Positions 8,610-17,534 of a DNA stretch of 64,000 nucleotides are shown here, in pieces. The notes beneath the pieces were generated by a model. The model saw only the letters and a list, made by a program, of their open reading frames with translations. It was not told where the DNA came from and did no database searches. Within the stretch, counting starts at the first letter, position 1; every line of letters starts with the position of its first letter. The stretch is from Nocardiopsis_C rhodophaea. Lineage in GTDB: Bacteria; Actinomycetota; Actinomycetes; Streptosporangiales; Streptosporangiaceae. A program made the position numbers and the translations under genes. The stretch spans positions 62,001 through 126,000 of the forward strand of contig NZ_BAAAPC010000004.1 of assembly GCF_039530945.1 (NCBI RefSeq). The letters run 5' to 3'.

Positions 8610-9098
8610 ATGGTGATCAGAGACGCGACGCCCGACGACTGGGCGCAGATCTGGCCGTTCCTGCGCGAGATCGTCGCCGCCGGGGAGACCTACACCTGGC
8701 CCCGCGACATCGACGAGGAGCGAGCCCGCGCGCTGTGGATGAAGGAGCCCCCGGGCCGCACGGTCGTCGCCGTCGACGCGCAGGGGGAGGTCGTGGGGTC
8801 CGCGGCGATGTACCCCAACCAGCCGGGACCCGGCGCGCACGTCGCCAGCGCCAGCTTCATGGTCGCGCCGGGGCGGGCGGGCCGGGGCGTCGGCCGCGCC
8901 CTGGGCACCCACGTCCTGGACCGGGCGCGGGCCGACGGCTACCGCGCGATGCAGTTCAACGCCGTGGTCGAGGCCAACACCCGCGCTGTCGGCCTGTGGC
9001 GCTCGCTCGGCTTCGAGATCGTCGGGACCGTGCCCGAGGCGTTCCACCACCCGCGGGAGGGGTACGTGGGGCTGCACATCATGTACCGGCGCCTCTAG
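8610..9098 (+). CDS. GNAT family N-acetyltransferase
   Basis: 162 residues, the usual single-domain GNAT length. The N-terminal motif MVIRDATPDDWAQIWPF opens the fold. The acetyl-CoA loop is RAGRGVGRALGTHVL at about residues 89-103, and AVGLWRSLGFEIVGTVPEAFHHP is the C-terminal signature of the PhinothricinN/L-methionine sulfoximine-type (Pat/YncA) branch. It probably acetylates a small amine or amino acid analogue. It converges on the LLM oxidoreductase gene, overlapping it by 20 bases at the 3' ends. Confidence 0.85.
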   Translation: MVIRDATPDDWAQIWPFLREIVAAGETYTWPRDIDEERARALWMKEPPGRTVVAVDAQGEVVGSAAMYPNQPGPGAHVASASFMVAPGRAGRGVGRALGTHVLDRARADGYRAMQFNAVVEANTRAVGLWRSLGFEIVGTVPEAFHHPREGYVGLHIMYRRL

Positions 9099-10104
9099 GT
9101 GCCTCACCGAGCAGCGCCGGCGCCAGCTCGCGCAGCGCGGCCACCTGCGCGGTGAGGGTGGCGGCCAGCGGCTGCACGGCCACGTGGTCGGCACCGGCGT
9201 CGCGGTGCTCCCGCAGGCGCTCGGCGATGGTGCCGGGCCCGCCCCAGGGGACGATCGCGTCGACCAGGGCGTCGCTGCCGCCGTCGGCGAAGTCCGCGTC
9301 GTCCCAGCCCAGTTCGCGGAGGTTATTAACATAGTTCGGCAGGGCCAGGTACCGGGCCATGTGGTCGCGTGCCGTGGCGCGGGCGCGCCGCGGATCGGTG
9401 TCGAGGACCACCGCCTGTTCAGGGGCGAGGAGCGGCGCGGTGCCGAGGGTCGCGCGGACCCGCGCGGTGTGGGCGGGGGTCGTGAAGTAGGTGTGGGCGC
9501 CGTCGGCGCGGTCGCGGGCCAGACCCACCATCTTGGGTCGCAGCGCGGCCAGTACACGCGGGGCGGGAGCGGGCCGCGGCTCGCTAGGGAAGTCGACGGC
9601 GTCCATCGCGTCCAGGTAGGAGCGCATCGCCGTGAGGGGTTTGCGGTATTCGGACCCGCGGGCGGCGACCAGCTTCGCGTGGCTGACGCCCAGTCCCAGG
9701 AGGAACCGGTCGGGCCACGCCTCGGCGAGGCTGGTGGCGGCCGTGGCGGCGGCGAGGGCGTCGCGCGACCAGATGCTGGCGATGCCGGTGGCCACGACCG
9801 TGCGCTGGGTGGCCGACAGCAGGATCGCCGCCTGCGAGATCGCCTCCTTGCTGCCGGGGCCGTCACCGCCGAACCACAGCGCGCCGTAGCCGAGCCGATC
9901 GAGGTCCTGGGCCGCCTGGCGGACCGTGTCCGCGGGGGCCGCGGCCAGGGTGTACCCGAGCCAGACGCCGGTGGGGCCCAGCCGCCGCTTGAGGTCGGCG
10001 GTGTCGGCGCGGCGCGGCCGCGGTGCCGGGGACACCGGAGACGGGGCTCGCTCGCTGCTCTCGCCGCTCTGACGCGTGTCCGCTTGGTCCTGCTGGTCGC
10101 TCAT
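9079..10104 (-). CDS. LLM-class F420-dependent oxidoreductase
   Basis: 341 residues. After a polar 30-residue leader comes the luciferase-like barrel: TGVWLGYTLAA, QDLDRLGYGALWFGGD, VATGIASIWSRDALAAATAATSLAEAWPDRFLLGLGVSH. The pattern matches the actinobacterial TIGR03620-type F420 enzymes. It would oxidise or reduce an unknown small substrate in the cytoplasm with coenzyme F420. The gene is divergent from an ArsR-like regulator at 10225, and two matching operators lie in the 120-base gap, so its expression is probably controlled by that protein. An in-frame leader start is uncertain. Confidence 0.82.
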   Translation of the reverse strand: MSDQQDQADTRQSGESSERAPSPVSPAPRPRRADTADLKRRLGPTGVWLGYTLAAAPADTVRQAAQDLDRLGYGALWFGGDGPGSKEAISQAAILLSATQRTVVATGIASIWSRDALAAATAATSLAEAWPDRFLLGLGVSHAKLVAARGSEYRKPLTAMRSYLDAMDAVDFPSEPRPAPAPRVLAALRPKMVGLARDRADGAHTYFTTPAHTARVRATLGTAPLLAPEQAVVLDTDPRRARATARDHMARYLALPNYVNNLRELGWDDADFADGGSDALVDAIVPWGGPGTIAERLREHRDAGADHVAVQPLAATLTAQVAALRELAPALLGEAPRGAGT

Positions 10105-10134
10105 GGGGGTCCGCCTCTCCCGACACAGAAACTT

Positions 10135-10156
10135 ATGTTCTTAATCTTGCGAACAT
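10135..10156. promoter_or_regulatory. Operator 1 for the ArsR-like regulator
   Basis: 22-bp dyad ATGTTC-N10-GAACAT, nearest to the LLM oxidoreductase start. It shares outer arms and length with a second copy 34 bases away; see 10169. Confidence 0.65.
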
Positions 10157-10168
10157 AGAAGCTACATC

Positions 10169-10190
10169 ATGTTCGCAAGAATGCGAACAT
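10169..10190. promoter_or_regulatory. Operator 2 for the ArsR-like regulator
   Basis: 22-bp dyad with perfect 9-base arms, ATGTTCGCA-N4-TGCGAACAT, 35 bases before the regulator start. With operator 1 it forms a pair whose centres are 34 bases apart, close to three helical turns. Confidence 0.7.
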
Positions 10191-10224
10191 CGAGGGAGGG
10201 GAGAGGTGGGGCATACTCAAGACC

Positions 10225-10641
10225 ATGGCCAGCCGCACCGCCACCCCACTCGTCCACCCCGGCGTCAACGAACTGGTGTTCACCACCGTGATGGCCGCTC
10301 TCAGCGACCCCGTCCGCCTGGGGATCGTCGCCGTCCTCGCGGACCACCCCGGCACCCCGTGCGGCACCTTCGAACTGCCCGTCGGCAAGTCCGCAGGGTC
10401 CCGCCACTTCCGCGTACTGCGGGAGGCCGGGCTCCTGCGCCAGTGGGACGACGGTACCCGGCGCCGCAACGCACTCCGGCGCGAGGAGTGCGATCGGCGC
10501 TTTCCCGGCATCCTCGACCTGGCCATCGCCGAGGGGCGGCGCCAGGGCACCGTGCGCGTGGCCGACCACGCCGATCCGGACTACGTGCGCGCGGACACCG
10601 CGCCCCAGCGCGACGCGAGCGACCCCGACGCCACGCCGTGA
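10225..10641 (+). CDS. ArsR-like winged-helix transcriptional regulator
   Basis: 138 residues. The winged helix-turn-helix spans about residues 17-85: VFTTVMAALSDPVRLGIVAVLADH, then the recognition helix region SAGSRHFRVLREAGLL and a wing WDDGTRRRNALR. No metal-binding Cys pair of classical ArsR sensors is seen. The C-terminal 50 residues are polar and could be disordered. The gene is divergent from the LLM oxidoreductase. Two 22-bp operators in the shared gap imply autoregulation plus control of the neighbour; the ligand is unknown. The ribosome site before the ATG is weak (AGGTGGGG about 14 bases away), so a different start is possible. Confidence 0.82.
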   Translation: MASRTATPLVHPGVNELVFTTVMAALSDPVRLGIVAVLADHPGTPCGTFELPVGKSAGSRHFRVLREAGLLRQWDDGTRRRNALRREECDRRFPGILDLAIAEGRRQGTVRVADHADPDYVRADTAPQRDASDPDATP

Positions 10642-10656
10642 ACGCGCCCCGACGGC

Positions 10657-10699
10657 GTCGGCCCCGCCCACCTCGAACAAAAACGGGGGCGGGGCCGAC
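10657..10699. terminator. Bidirectional terminator hairpin
   Basis: Perfect 13-base arms GTCGGCCCCGCCC and complement with a 17-base A-rich loop, lying between the convergent regulator (ends 10641) and pgl (ends 10726). Confidence 0.75.
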
Positions 10700-10725
10700 A
10701 GCGTCACGGTCGGGCCGTAGGGGCT

Positions 10726-11508
10726 TTACAGCGCGCCGGGCACCTCGATGCCGTCGGGCAGCTGGGCCGCGGCGGCGTGGTCCAGCAGGAACAGGGTGTG
10801 GTTGCGCCCGCGCGCACCGCACGCCGGCACCTGCACCGCTCCGCCGTCGCCCAGCGCCACACGCACGGCGCCGGCCTTGCCTTCGCCGCTCGCCAGGACC
10901 CAGACCTCGTGGGCGGCGCGGATGGCCGGCAGCGTCAGCGAGACGCGGGTGGGCGGCGGCTTGGGTGCGCCGTGCACCGCCACCACGGTCCGCTCCTCCT
11001 CATACAGGGCGGGCATGCCGGGAAACAGCGAGGCCACGTGCGTGTCCGGGCCGATCCCCAGCAGGCAGACGTCAAACGAGGGCACTCCCGCGTGGTCCTC
11101 GGGGCCGGCCGCCCGCGCCAGCTCCGCGGCGTAGCGCTCGGCGCCCGGTTCGGGCACGTCGCCGTCGGGGCCGTCGGACGCCGGCATCGGGTGCACCCGT
11201 GCCGGGTCGACCTTCACGTGGTCCAGCAGCGCCGCGCGCGCCTGGGTCTCGTTGCGCTCCGGGTCGCCGGCGGGCAGGAAGCGCTCGTCGCCCCACCAGA
11301 TGTCCAGGCGCCGCCAGTCGATGGCGTCGCGCGCCGGTGCCTGGGCGAGTTCGCGCAGCACGGCGATCCCGATGCCGCCGCCGGTAAGCACGATCGACGC
11401 CGTGCCGCGCGCGGCCTGCGCGTCGACCAGGCGGGTCACGACGCGCGCCGCCGTGGCCGTGGCCAGCAGGGCGGCGTCGGGGTGGACGATGATGCGGGGA
11501 GCGGTCAC
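10726..11508 (-). CDS. pgl: 6-phosphogluconolactonase
   Basis: 260 residues, the usual DevB-type length. It hydrolyses 6-phospho-D-glucono-1,5-lactone to 6-phosphogluconate in the oxidative pentose phosphate pathway. Recognisable are the N-terminal ALLATATAARVVTRLV, the IDIWWGDERFLP-like motif (WWGDERFLPAGDPERNE) and the phosphate-binding LLGIGPDTHVASLFPG, where His replaces nothing essential. The start overlaps the opcA stop by 4 bases (ATGA-type), so pgl is the last gene of a zwf-opcA-pgl operon read on the minus strand. The order zwf-opcA-pgl is conserved across actinobacteria. A terminator follows at 10657. Confidence 0.93.
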   Translation of the reverse strand: MTAPRIIVHPDAALLATATAARVVTRLVDAQAARGTASIVLTGGGIGIAVLRELAQAPARDAIDWRRLDIWWGDERFLPAGDPERNETQARAALLDHVKVDPARVHPMPASDGPDGDVPEPGAERYAAELARAAGPEDHAGVPSFDVCLLGIGPDTHVASLFPGMPALYEEERTVVAVHGAPKPPPTRVSLTLPAIRAAHEVWVLASGEGKAGAVRVALGDGGAVQVPACGARGRNHTLFLLDHAAAAQLPDGIEVPGAL

Positions 11509-12431
11509 GCCGGCGCCCCCGCTCGTTTCCTACGGCTTCCCACGTGCTTCGCGGTCCTTTCGTAGATCTCGTCGGCGTCCAGGCGGCGGAGCTCCTCGGC
11601 GAGCGCCTCGGCGGCGTGCCGCTGCGACAGCGCCACGTGCTGGTCGGGCTGGTTGGGCCGGGTCAGCGTGGCCACGCGCCCGTCGAGCCGGTTGATCGCG
11701 ATGTCACCGCAGTCGGTGATGAGCCGGGCGCCGGTGATGCCGGGGCCGTCGGACTCCTTGCGCTCCACCGGCACCTCCAACTGGTCCGACAGCCACGACG
11801 CCAGCAGCTCGGCGCTGGGGTAGTGCGGTTCGGCGGTGACCTCGGCGGCCGTCACCCAGCCGCACGGCTGGTCCATGGTGCTGGCCAGCAGCGAGCGCCA
11901 CGGGGTGAGCCGCGTCCAGGTCAGGTCGGTGTCGCCGGGGCGGTAGTGCCGGATGCGCTCCAGCAGGTCGTTGACGGGGTCCTCGGCCCGCAGCGCGTCG
12001 GTGATGCGGCGGTGCGCGATCTGCCCGACCGGGTCCGACGCCGGGTCCGCGGGGCCGGCCCCCGGCCACCACGCGACCACGGGCGCGTCGGGCACCAGCA
12101 GCGGGACGACGACCGAGTCGGGGTGGTCGCCCAGCGGCCCGTACAGGCGCAGCAGCAGCGCCTCGCCGGGGCCGGCCGTCCCGGGGCGGCGGATCTCGGC
12201 GTCGATGGCGGGTGCGGCGTCCGGGTCGCGGCGGATCAGCGCGATAACGCGCGACGGGTGCTCGCGCCCGGCCTCGGTGGCGGCGCGCACGGCGTCGTAG
12301 TGGTCGGCCTCGTCGGTGACGATGATCAGGGTCAGCACCATGCTCATCGCCCCGCCGCCGACGCTGTGCCGCTCGGCGGTCAGTTCCTCGGAGATCTGGG
12401 AGGTCGTGGTGCGCGGCAGGTAGAGCGTCAT
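11505..12431 (-). CDS. opcA: Glucose-6-phosphate dehydrogenase assembly protein
   Basis: 308 residues. ATG at 12431 is chosen because GGAGGAG lies four bases upstream and it overlaps the zwf stop as ATGA; an ATG at 12443 would lie inside zwf. OpcA is an actinobacteria-specific partner needed for full activity of glucose-6-phosphate dehydrogenase and linked to redox control. Visible hallmarks are the N-terminal TLYLPRTTTSQISEELT, the VVPLLVPDAPVVAWWPG core, RRITDA, and the TDLTWTRLTPWRSLLAS segment. It lies between zwf and pgl, as in Streptomyces and Mycobacterium. Confidence 0.92.
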   Translation of the reverse strand: MTLYLPRTTTSQISEELTAERHSVGGGAMSMVLTLIIVTDEADHYDAVRAATEAGREHPSRVIALIRRDPDAAPAIDAEIRRPGTAGPGEALLLRLYGPLGDHPDSVVVPLLVPDAPVVAWWPGAGPADPASDPVGQIAHRRITDALRAEDPVNDLLERIRHYRPGDTDLTWTRLTPWRSLLASTMDQPCGWVTAAEVTAEPHYPSAELLASWLSDQLEVPVERKESDGPGITGARLITDCGDIAINRLDGRVATLTRPNQPDQHVALSQRHAAEALAEELRRLDADEIYERTAKHVGSRRKRAGAPA

Positions 12432-13972
12432 GGTCTCCTCCATTGGCGGCCGTCACGGCCGAGCAGCTCGTGTCCCGAGGAAGGGCCCCAGGTGCCGGCG
12501 CTGTAGGCCTCCGGGCGGCCGTTCTTGGCCCAGAACTCCTCGATCGGGTCGAGGATCTTCCAGGACAGCTCGACCTCCTGCTGGCGCGGGAAGAGCGGCG
12601 GGTCGCCGATGAGCACGTCGAGGATGAGCCGCTCGTAGGCCTCCGGGCTCGACTCCGTGAACGACTGGCCGTAGGCGAAGTCCATGGTCACGTCGCGCAC
12701 CTCCATGGCCGCGCCCGGGACCTTGGAGCCGAACCGCAGGGTGACCCCCTCGTCGGGCTGGATGCGCAGGACCAGCGCGTTCTGGCCGAGGTCCTCCACG
12801 TCGGTCTGGCTGAACACCTGGTGCGGAGCGCGCTGGAAGACCAGGGCCACCTCGGTCACCCGGCGCCCCAGCCGCTTGCCGGTCCGCAGGTAGAACGGCA
12901 CGCCCGCCCAGCGCCGCGTGTTCACGCCCAGCCTCATCGCGGCGTAGGTCTCGGTGATGGAGTCGGACGGGATGCCGTCCTCCTCCAAGTAGCCCGACAC
13001 CCGCGCGCCGCCCTGCCAGCCCCCGGCGTACTGGCCGCGCGCGGTCCCCGTGGCGAGGTCGGACGGGAGTGTCACCGCCGACAGCGCCTTCTCCTTCTCC
13101 GCCCGGATCGCGTCGGCGGTGAAGGACACCGGCTCCTCCATCGCCACCAGCGCCAGCAGCTGCAGCAGGTGGTTCTGGATGACGTCGCGCGCCGCGCCGA
13201 TGCCGTCGTAGTAGCCGGCCCGCCCGCCCACGCCGATGTCCTCGGCCATGGTGATCTGCACGTGGTCGACGTAGTTGCGGTTCCACAGCGGCTCGAAGAG
13301 GGTGTTGGCGAACCGCAGCGCCATGATGTTCTGGACGGTTTCCTTGCCCAGGTAGTGGTCGATGCGGAAGACCGCCGACGGGGGGAACACGTCGTCGACG
13401 ACCGCGTTGAGCTCCTGGGCGCTCTGCAGGTCGTGGCCGAAGGGCTTCTCGATGATGACCCTGCGCCACGCATCGCCGTCCGAGTCGGCGAGGCCCGAGC
13501 GCTTCAGCTGCGTGACGACGGTCGGGAACAGCTTGGGCGGCAGCGACAGGTAGAACGCGTAGTTCCCGCCGGTGCCCCGCTGGGTGTCCAGCTCGCGGAC
13601 GGTGCGGGCCAGCTGGTCGAAGACCGCGTCGTCGTGCAGCTCGCCCTGGACGTAGCGGACGCCCTCGCTGAGCTGGCGCCACACATCCTCCCGGAAGGGG
13701 GTGCGGGCGTGCTCGCGCACCGCGTCGTGGGCCAGCCGCGCGAAGTCCTCGTCCTGCCAGTCCCGGCGGGCTACCCCCACCAGGCCGAAACCCGGCGGCA
13801 GCAGTCCCCGGTTGGCGAGGTCGTAGATCGCCGGAAGCAGCTTCTTGCGGGCGAGATCGCCCGTGACTCCGAACAGCACGAGCACACTCGGCCCGGCGAC
13901 GCGTGGCAACCGCCGGTCGAGGAAGTTGCGCAGCGGATTCGGGATCGCTCCCGGCATCACCGGTTCTTTCAC
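12428..13972 (-). CDS. zwf: Glucose-6-phosphate 1-dehydrogenase
   Basis: 514 residues, starting at GTG 13972 (ATG at 13957 is a possible alternative giving 509). It catalyses NADP-dependent oxidation of glucose 6-phosphate, the entry step of the oxidative pentose phosphate pathway. The nucleotide-binding motif VLFGVTGDLARKKLLPA is at about residues 32-48, and the substrate/catalytic motif FRIDHYLGKETVQN lies near residue 200. EKPFGHDL and YDGIGAARDVIQNHLLQ are also present. It is first in the zwf-opcA-pgl operon, separated from tal upstream by a hairpin. Confidence 0.96.
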   Translation of the reverse strand: MKEPVMPGAIPNPLRNFLDRRLPRVAGPSVLVLFGVTGDLARKKLLPAIYDLANRGLLPPGFGLVGVARRDWQDEDFARLAHDAVREHARTPFREDVWRQLSEGVRYVQGELHDDAVFDQLARTVRELDTQRGTGGNYAFYLSLPPKLFPTVVTQLKRSGLADSDGDAWRRVIIEKPFGHDLQSAQELNAVVDDVFPPSAVFRIDHYLGKETVQNIMALRFANTLFEPLWNRNYVDHVQITMAEDIGVGGRAGYYDGIGAARDVIQNHLLQLLALVAMEEPVSFTADAIRAEKEKALSAVTLPSDLATGTARGQYAGGWQGGARVSGYLEEDGIPSDSITETYAAMRLGVNTRRWAGVPFYLRTGKRLGRRVTEVALVFQRAPHQVFSQTDVEDLGQNALVLRIQPDEGVTLRFGSKVPGAAMEVRDVTMDFAYGQSFTESSPEAYERLILDVLIGDPPLFPRQQEVELSWKILDPIEEFWAKNGRPEAYSAGTWGPSSGHELLGRDGRQWRRP

Positions 13973-14110
13973 TTTGTGGAAACTCCCCGTGTGGTCGTGT
14001 GTCGCCGCGCTCCCGCGAGGCCGCTCCGGCGCGCTGGTCGGCCTCGGCCGCGGCCCGTGTCTCCTCGGCTGCTTCCCTGGCTGTCCTTCTGCTGGAATCG
14101 TCCGCCGCCC

Positions 14111-14147
14111 GGAGGGTCCCTGTCAGGAGAACACGCGGGGACCCTCC
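14111..14147 (-). terminator. Hairpin after tal
   Basis: Ten-base arms GGAGGGTCCC and complement with a 17-base loop, 22 bases past the tal stop. It likely separates tal from zwf or causes partial readthrough. Confidence 0.6.
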
Positions 14148-14168
14148 GACGCGATGCCGATCGCGGGA

Positions 14169-15275
14169 TCAGCCGGCCGACCCCAGGCGGCTGGCGACCA
14201 TGGCCAGCAGCTCCTTCCAGGACTTCTCGAACTTCACGACGCCCTCGTCCTCCAGGAGCTTCACGACGTCGTCCATGTCGATCCCGACCTCGGCCAGGGC
14301 CGCCAGGTCGGCGCGGGCCTGAGCGTAGCCGCCGCGCACGGTGTCGCCGACGATCTCGCCGTGGTCGGCCGCGGCCTCCATGGTGGCCTCGGGCATGGTG
14401 TTCACGGTGCCGGGCGCCACCAGCTCGGTGACGTACACCGTGTCGGGGTACGACGGGTCCTTGACGCCGGTGGACGCCCACAGCGGACGCTGCGGCTGGG
14501 CACCGGCCGCCTCCAGGGCCTTCCAGCGCTGCGAGCCGAAGACCTCCTCGTAGGCCTCGTAGGCCAGGCGCGCGTTGGCCAGGGCGGCGCGGCCGCGCAG
14601 CTCCTTGGCGGCGTCCGTGCCGATCGTGTCGAGGCGCTTGTCGACCTCGGTGTCGACGCGGCTGACGAAGAACGACGCGACCGACTGGATACGGGACAGG
14701 TCGTGCCCGTTCTCCTTCGCCTTCTCCAGACCGGCCAGGAACGCGTCCATGACGGCCCGGTAGCGCTCCAGGGAGAAGATCAGGGTGACGTTGACGCTGA
14801 TGCCCTCCGCGAGCGCCGCGGTGATGGCCGGGAGGCCCTCGACGGTGGCCGGAATCTTGATCATCAGGTTGGGACGGTCCACCATCCACCACAGAGCACG
14901 CGCCTCGGAGATCGTGCGCTCGGTGTCGCGGGCCAGCCGGGGGTCGACCTCAAGGGACACCCGGCCGTCGGTGCGGTCGGTGGAGTCGTACAGCGGGCGC
15001 AGGACGTCGGCCGCCCAGCGGATGTCGTAGCCGGTGATGAAGCGGACCGCCTCGTCCACCGAGACGCCGCGCGCAGCCAGGTCGTGCAGCTGCGCGTCGT
15101 AGGCGTCGCCCTCCTTGAGCGCCTTTTCGAAGATCGTCGGGTTGGAGGTCACGCCGACGACGCTGCGGGTGTCGATCAGCTCCTGGAGGTTCCCGGAGCG
15201 GAGCCGCTCGCGGCTGATGTCGTCCAGCCAGACGGCGACGCCCTCACCGGACAGTTTGTGCAGCGGATTCGTCAT
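14169..15275 (-). CDS. tal: Transaldolase
   Basis: 368 residues, as for the longer actinobacterial TalB-type enzymes. It transfers dihydroxyacetone from sedoheptulose 7-phosphate to glyceraldehyde 3-phosphate. The N-terminal motif GVTSNPTIFEKALKEGDAYD is at about residues 41-60. The Schiff-base lysine is in NLMIKIPATVEGLPAI at about residues 135-150, followed by ISVNVTLIFSLERYRAVMDAFL and RIQSVASFFVSRVDTEVDKRLD. It lies directly after tkt on the same strand, with 138 bases between them including a hairpin. Confidence 0.96.
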   Translation of the reverse strand: MTNPLHKLSGEGVAVWLDDISRERLRSGNLQELIDTRSVVGVTSNPTIFEKALKEGDAYDAQLHDLAARGVSVDEAVRFITGYDIRWAADVLRPLYDSTDRTDGRVSLEVDPRLARDTERTISEARALWWMVDRPNLMIKIPATVEGLPAITAALAEGISVNVTLIFSLERYRAVMDAFLAGLEKAKENGHDLSRIQSVASFFVSRVDTEVDKRLDTIGTDAAKELRGRAALANARLAYEAYEEVFGSQRWKALEAAGAQPQRPLWASTGVKDPSYPDTVYVTELVAPGTVNTMPEATMEAAADHGEIVGDTVRGGYAQARADLAALAEVGIDMDDVVKLLEDEGVVKFEKSWKELLAMVASRLGSAG

Positions 15276-15372
15276 ATAGTCTTCGCCTCTTCACTCGTCG
15301 GGCGCCAGGCCGTGTCCCCGGGCACCCTGCCTGGCGGGGCGCCGTTGTGGTGCGCGGCGCCCGAGCCGCAGT

Positions 15373-15402
15373 GGGGTCCTTTAGGTGCGGTGAAGGATCC
15401 CC
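15373..15402 (-). terminator. Imperfect hairpin after tkt
   Basis: GGGGTCCTT/AAGGATCCCC stem with one bulged base, 12 bases beyond the tkt stop. Suggests attenuation between tkt and tal. Confidence 0.5.
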
Positions 15403-15413
15403 TAGTACAACAC

Positions 15414-17534
15414 TCAGTTTCCGGTTGTCGTTCCCCGCTCACCGCCGACCTTGGCGATGCTGGCGTGCACCGCGGCGACGACGCGGTCCGGGGTGATCCC
15501 GAACTGCTCGTAGAGCGTCTGGTACGGGGCGGAGGCACCGAAGTGCTCCAGGCTCACCGTCTCGCCGGCGTCGCCGATGAACTCGCGCCAGCCCATGCCG
15601 ATGCCGGCCTCGACCGCGACGCGGGCGCGCACCGACGGGGGCAGCACGTGCTGGCGGTAGGCGTCGTCCTGCTCGGCGAACCACTCGACGCTCGGCATGG
15701 ACACCACGCGGGTGGGGATGCCGGAGGCCTCCAGGCGCTCGCGGCCCTCCAGAGCGATGGCGACCTCGCTGCCGGTGGCCAGGATGATCGCCTCGGGCTT
15801 GCCGTTGGACGCCTCGGCGAGGATGTAGCCGCCCTTGGCGGTGTCCTCGGCGTCGCCCAGCTCGGAGCGGTCGAGGGTGGGGACGTTCTGCCGGGTCAGC
15901 GCCAGCGCGACGGGGCGGTCGCCGTTGCACATGATGGTGCGCCAGGCCACCGCGGTCTCGTTGGCGTCGGCCGGGCGGACCACGTCCAGTCCGGGAATGG
16001 CGCGCAGCGCCCACAGCTGCTCGACCGGCTGGTGGGTGGGGCCGTCTTCGCCCAGGCCGATGGAGTCGTGCGTCCACACGTAGGTGACCGGCAGCTTCAT
16101 CAGCGCGGCGAGCCGGACCGCCGGGCGCATGTAGTCGCTGAACACCAGGAAGGTGCCGCCGTAGGGGCGGGTGGGGCCGTGCAGGGCCATGCCGTTGAGG
16201 ATCGCGCCCATGCCGTGCTCGCGGATACCGAAGTGCAGCACGCGGCCGAACCGGTTGCCGGAGAACGCCTTGGTGGAGTACTCCTCCGGGATGAAGGAGG
16301 GCTCGCCCTTGGGCGTGGTGTTGTTGGACCCGGCGAGGTCGGCGGAGCCGCCCCACAGCTCTGGCAGTACCGGCGCGATGGCGTTGAGGACCTCACCGCT
16401 GGCCTTGCGGGTGGCCATGCCCTTCTCGCTGGCCTCGAAGACGGGAAGCGCGTCCTCCCAGCCGTCGGGCAGCTTGCCCGCGGCCAGCCGGTCGAAGAGC
16501 TCGGCGCGTTCGCCGACCTGGCGGCGCCAGCCGTCGAAGGCCTCCTCCCACGCCGTGCGCGCGGCGCGGCCGCGGTCGACGGCCTTGCGGGTGTGGGCCA
16601 GCACGTCCTCGGGGACGTCGAAGGAGACCTCGGGGTCGAGCCCCAGGACCTTCTTTGTCTCGGCGACCTCGGCCGCGCCCAGCGCGGAGCCGTGGACCGC
16701 GCCGGTGTTCTGCTTGCTCGGCGCGGGCCAACCGATGATGGTGCGCAGTTTGATGAAGGAGGGGCGCTCGGTCTCGGCCTGGGCGGCCAGGATCGCGCGG
16801 TGGAGCGCCTCGACATCCTCGGTGTAGGAGCCGTTGGCGGCCCAGTCGACCTCTTGGACGTGCCAGCCGTAGGCGGCGTAGCGCGCGGCCACGTCCTCGG
16901 AGAACGCGATCTGGGTGTCGTCCTCGATGGAGATGTGGTTGTCGTCCCACAGGAGGATGAGGTTGCCCAGCTTCTGCGTGCCGGCGAGCGCGCTGGCCTC
17001 GTGGCTGACACCCTCCTGGACGTCGCCGTCAGAGCAGATGGCGTAGATGAAGTGGTCGAAGGGGCTCTCGCCGGGCGCGGTCTCGGGGTCGAACAGGCCG
17101 CGCTCGCGGCGCGCCGCCATGGCCATGCCCACGGCGTTCCCGATGCCCTGGCCCAGGGGCCCGGTGGTGGTCTCCACGCCAGCGGTGTGCCCGTGCTCGG
17201 GGTGGCCGGGGGTGAGGCTGTCCCACTGGCGCAGCCGCTTGATGTCGTCCAGGCTCAGCCCGTACCCGGCCAGGAACAGCTGGATGTAGAGGGTCAGGCT
17301 GGAGTGGCCGCAGGACAGGACGAAGCGGTCGCGGCCCACCCAGGACGGCTCGCTCGGGTCATGCCGCATCATCTTCTGGAAGAGCAGGTAGGCCGCTGGA
17401 GCGAGGCTCATCGCGGTCCCCGGGTGGCCGGAGCCCGCCTCCTCGACCGCGTCCATTGCCAGGGCACGGACCACATCGACGGCACGCCGGTCGAGGTCCG
17501 ACCAGTCAAGGGCTTGGGAAGTGTCGATGTTCAC
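15414..17534 (-). CDS. tkt: Transketolase
   Basis: 706 residues from GTG 17534, which aligns with the usual N-terminus (DWSDLDRRAVDVVRALA). An AAAGGAG site sits 13 bases upstream; the open frame extends much further but without family sequence. The ThDP enzyme transfers two-carbon units in the non-oxidative pentose phosphate pathway. GSGHPGTAMSLAPAAYLLF, the ThDP motif CSDGDVQEGVSHEAS running to WDDNHIS, and the C-terminal SMPSVEWFAEQD are evident. It is the first gene of the minus-strand tkt-tal-zwf-opcA-pgl series, head-to-head with ctaB. Confidence 0.96.
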   Translation of the reverse strand: MNIDTSQALDWSDLDRRAVDVVRALAMDAVEEAGSGHPGTAMSLAPAAYLLFQKMMRHDPSEPSWVGRDRFVLSCGHSSLTLYIQLFLAGYGLSLDDIKRLRQWDSLTPGHPEHGHTAGVETTTGPLGQGIGNAVGMAMAARRERGLFDPETAPGESPFDHFIYAICSDGDVQEGVSHEASALAGTQKLGNLILLWDDNHISIEDDTQIAFSEDVAARYAAYGWHVQEVDWAANGSYTEDVEALHRAILAAQAETERPSFIKLRTIIGWPAPSKQNTGAVHGSALGAAEVAETKKVLGLDPEVSFDVPEDVLAHTRKAVDRGRAARTAWEEAFDGWRRQVGERAELFDRLAAGKLPDGWEDALPVFEASEKGMATRKASGEVLNAIAPVLPELWGGSADLAGSNNTTPKGEPSFIPEEYSTKAFSGNRFGRVLHFGIREHGMGAILNGMALHGPTRPYGGTFLVFSDYMRPAVRLAALMKLPVTYVWTHDSIGLGEDGPTHQPVEQLWALRAIPGLDVVRPADANETAVAWRTIMCNGDRPVALALTRQNVPTLDRSELGDAEDTAKGGYILAEASNGKPEAIILATGSEVAIALEGRERLEASGIPTRVVSMPSVEWFAEQDDAYRQHVLPPSVRARVAVEAGIGMGWREFIGDAGETVSLEHFGASAPYQTLYEQFGITPDRVVAAVHASIAKVGGERGTTTGN

